From contig WRMR01000290.1 in assembly GCA_009776995.1 (NCBI GenBank), positions 1 through 6,578 on the forward strand: DNA of 6,578 nucleotides. Direction: 5' to 3'. The DNA comes from Planctomycetaceae bacterium (GTDB lineage Bacteria > Planctomycetota > Planctomycetia > Pirellulales > Thermoguttaceae). Both the position numbers and the translations under genes were made by a program. This document shows positions 5,550 through 6,578 of the stretch, piece by piece. Within the stretch, counting starts at the first letter, position 1. Each line of letters opens with the position of its first letter. The notes beneath the pieces are model-generated. The model did not search any database and was not told the DNA's origin. It saw only the letters and a list, made by a program, of their open reading frames with translations.

Positions 5550-6488
5550 TTGAAATTTCGGGAGATATTCATTTGTTTTTTTGCTTTGATTGCAGTTACG
5601 GTTATGTCGGGCTGCAACCTGATACGGCCGCGCGCTCAAAAAATCGATAAGGTTGGTGAAAGCCGTGATCTCTTGCGCGAGGGAGTACTGCTCCAGGAAC
5701 ACGGTGATTACTCACAGGCAGAAAACCGTTTGGCCGAGGCGATTGCACTGAACGAAAAGGATGTGGAAATCCGCCGCAGTTATGCCGAAACACTTTGGCG
5801 TACAGGAAAAAAGCAGGAATCCATCGAGCAACTCTCGGAAGCACTGACCCTGGCGGGAAAACCGGACACGCGGATTTTGCTTTCGCTTTCCGAAAAATGT
5901 TACGACTTGGGCTACATTGACGAAGCATTGGCATGTGCGGAAAAAGCGATTGACAGTGCCGACGCCCAATGGGCCTCGCCTGAATCACCGGAAAACCGCT
6001 CGTTGCTCTCCTGGGCTTGGGTGATTCGTGCGCGTGTGCATTGGCGGAACAAGGAGTTGTATGCGGCATTGAACGATTATCACAAGGCAATTTCGCTTTG
6101 TCCGAAAAACCCGGATTTGCTTTCCGAATTGGCAACCCTGCAAATGGAAATGGAGAAACCGGAACTCGCCCTGGCCACCTGGCACAGCGTCAGCCGATTG
6201 GGACCGCTCGACCAGGAACCGCAACAGGTTGTGTTCGGACGTGGTGAAGTCTATATGGCCATGCGGCAATATCATCTTGCCTGCGATCAGTTTGAATTGG
6301 CCAACAAGCGCTGGCCGGAGGACATCAGAACCTACTGTCGGCTGGCGGAAGCACAACTGGCTTGCGGCCGGACAAAAGAAGCGGCAACGATTGCACAGCG
6401 TGCCATGACCATTGCCCCGCAAAACCCGGTTTGCCTGGCCTTGCACGAGCAAGTGCAAATTGCCTTGGGACAACAGCAGATAAGGTAA
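5550..6488 (+). CDS. TPR-repeat lipoprotein
   Basis: This protein of about 312 residues is predicted to be exported and lipid-anchored, with a solenoid of tetratricopeptide repeats, which usually mediate protein-protein contacts. From TTG 5550 the N-terminus has basic residues K2 and R4, a hydrophobic core (6-18) and a lipobox MSGC, with C22 as the lipidated residue. The frame is open back to a GTG at 5367, but that would place 61 unlikely residues before the signal peptide. The first in-frame ATG (5604) would remove the signal. TTG is therefore preferred, with TTG 5544 an alternative, although no Shine-Dalgarno supports either. TPR-like helix pairs run from about residue 38 to the end, for example 38-71, 72-105, 106-136, 156-188 and 228-292, with recurring GDYSQAE, YIDEAL, ELYAAL and TKEAAT turns. 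It is divergent from the DUF89 gene. The partner and specific role are unknown. Confidence 0.85.
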   Translation: MKFREIFICFFALIAVTVMSGCNLIRPRAQKIDKVGESRDLLREGVLLQEHGDYSQAENRLAEAIALNEKDVEIRRSYAETLWRTGKKQESIEQLSEALTLAGKPDTRILLSLSEKCYDLGYIDEALACAEKAIDSADAQWASPESPENRSLLSWAWVIRARVHWRNKELYAALNDYHKAISLCPKNPDLLSELATLQMEMEKPELALATWHSVSRLGPLDQEPQQVVFGRGEVYMAMRQYHLACDQFELANKRWPEDIRTYCRLAEAQLACGRTKEAATIAQRAMTIAPQNPVCLALHEQVQIALGQQQIR

Positions 6489-6525
6489 TGCAGAATGCAG
6501 AATGAAGAATGCAGAATAAAGAATG
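6487..6525. repeat. Heptamer tandem array overlapping the TPR gene stop codon
   Basis: Five units of the form AATGCAG occur back to back: AATGCAG (6487-6493), AATGCAG (6494-6500), AATGAAG (6501-6507), AATGCAG (6508-6514) and AATAAAG (6515-6521), followed by a partial AATG. The last two bases of the TAA stop (6486-6488) form the start of the first unit. It leads directly into another dispersed repeat. No terminator hairpin was seen between the stop codon and the array. Confidence 0.8.
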
Positions 6526-6531
6526 GCAGCC

Positions 6532-6578
6532 GTGAGCGTAACGAAGCGAAGCGACCGGATTCAAGGTGGGTGACCGAT
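6532..6578. repeat. Dispersed repeat fragment at the window end (cut by the edge)
   Basis: GTGAGCGTA followed by ACGAAGCGAAGCGACCGG (6532-6558) resembles 1128-1153 inside the M56 gene, sharing the first nine bases exactly and then a similar purine-rich block ending in GACCGG. A second core, GTGACCG, occurs at 6570-6576. The element runs off the window, so its full extent is unknown. Confidence 0.6.

Noticed and set aside
5602..6135. 177-codon minus-strand frame opposite the TPR gene
   Set aside because: The TPR pattern on the plus strand is clear; the antisense frame is compositional.

Overview
The window reads as ordinary chromosomal DNA of a Gram-negative-type bacterium, most likely from the Planctomycetota/PVC group. 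This is an inference. It rests on a BlaI-M56 (BlaR1-like) pair whose peptidase carries a long non-penicillin-binding periplasmic region ending in secretin-N-like modules, on a TPR lipoprotein, on weak or absent Shine-Dalgarno sites for several genes, and on many short palindromic dispersed repeats. No search could be run to confirm the taxonomy.

Layout. Positions 1-226 are a leader with a good sigma70-type promoter (67-95), an imperfect inverted repeat over its -10 box, and a dispersed-repeat fragment (162-191). Positions 227-664 (+) encode a BlaI/MecI-family repressor whose last residues and stop codon lie inside a palindromic repeat. Positions 711-3440 (+) encode a 909-residue BlaR1-like M56 metallopeptidase: four membrane helices, an HELAH zinc site, a repeat-derived insert in the first extracytoplasmic loop, a duplicated sensor-like domain of unknown type, and two secretin-N-like modules. 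A second copy of the palindromic repeat lies in the convergent gap 3441-3544. On the minus strand, a DUF89/ARMT1-like phosphatase gene (5320 to 4439) and an agmatinase-family gene (4423 to 3545) are 15 nt apart and probably form an operon. Positions 5550-6488 (+) encode a TPR lipoprotein, probably starting at TTG. Its stop codon overlaps a heptamer tandem array that leads into another dispersed repeat at the window edge.

How the parts work together. The first two genes should form an autoregulated signalling pair: the membrane protease senses an unknown extracytoplasmic signal and inactivates the repressor. No beta-lactamase or other obvious target gene is present. The minus-strand pair joins a polyamine/guanidine ureohydrolase with a probable metabolite-damage phosphatase. 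The TPR lipoprotein appears to be a separate unit. The most distinctive feature is a set of repeats sharing a GTGACC(G)-like core that sits at gene ends and inside coding sequence. In two separate pairs, a long and a short version differ by a segment of about 18 nt.
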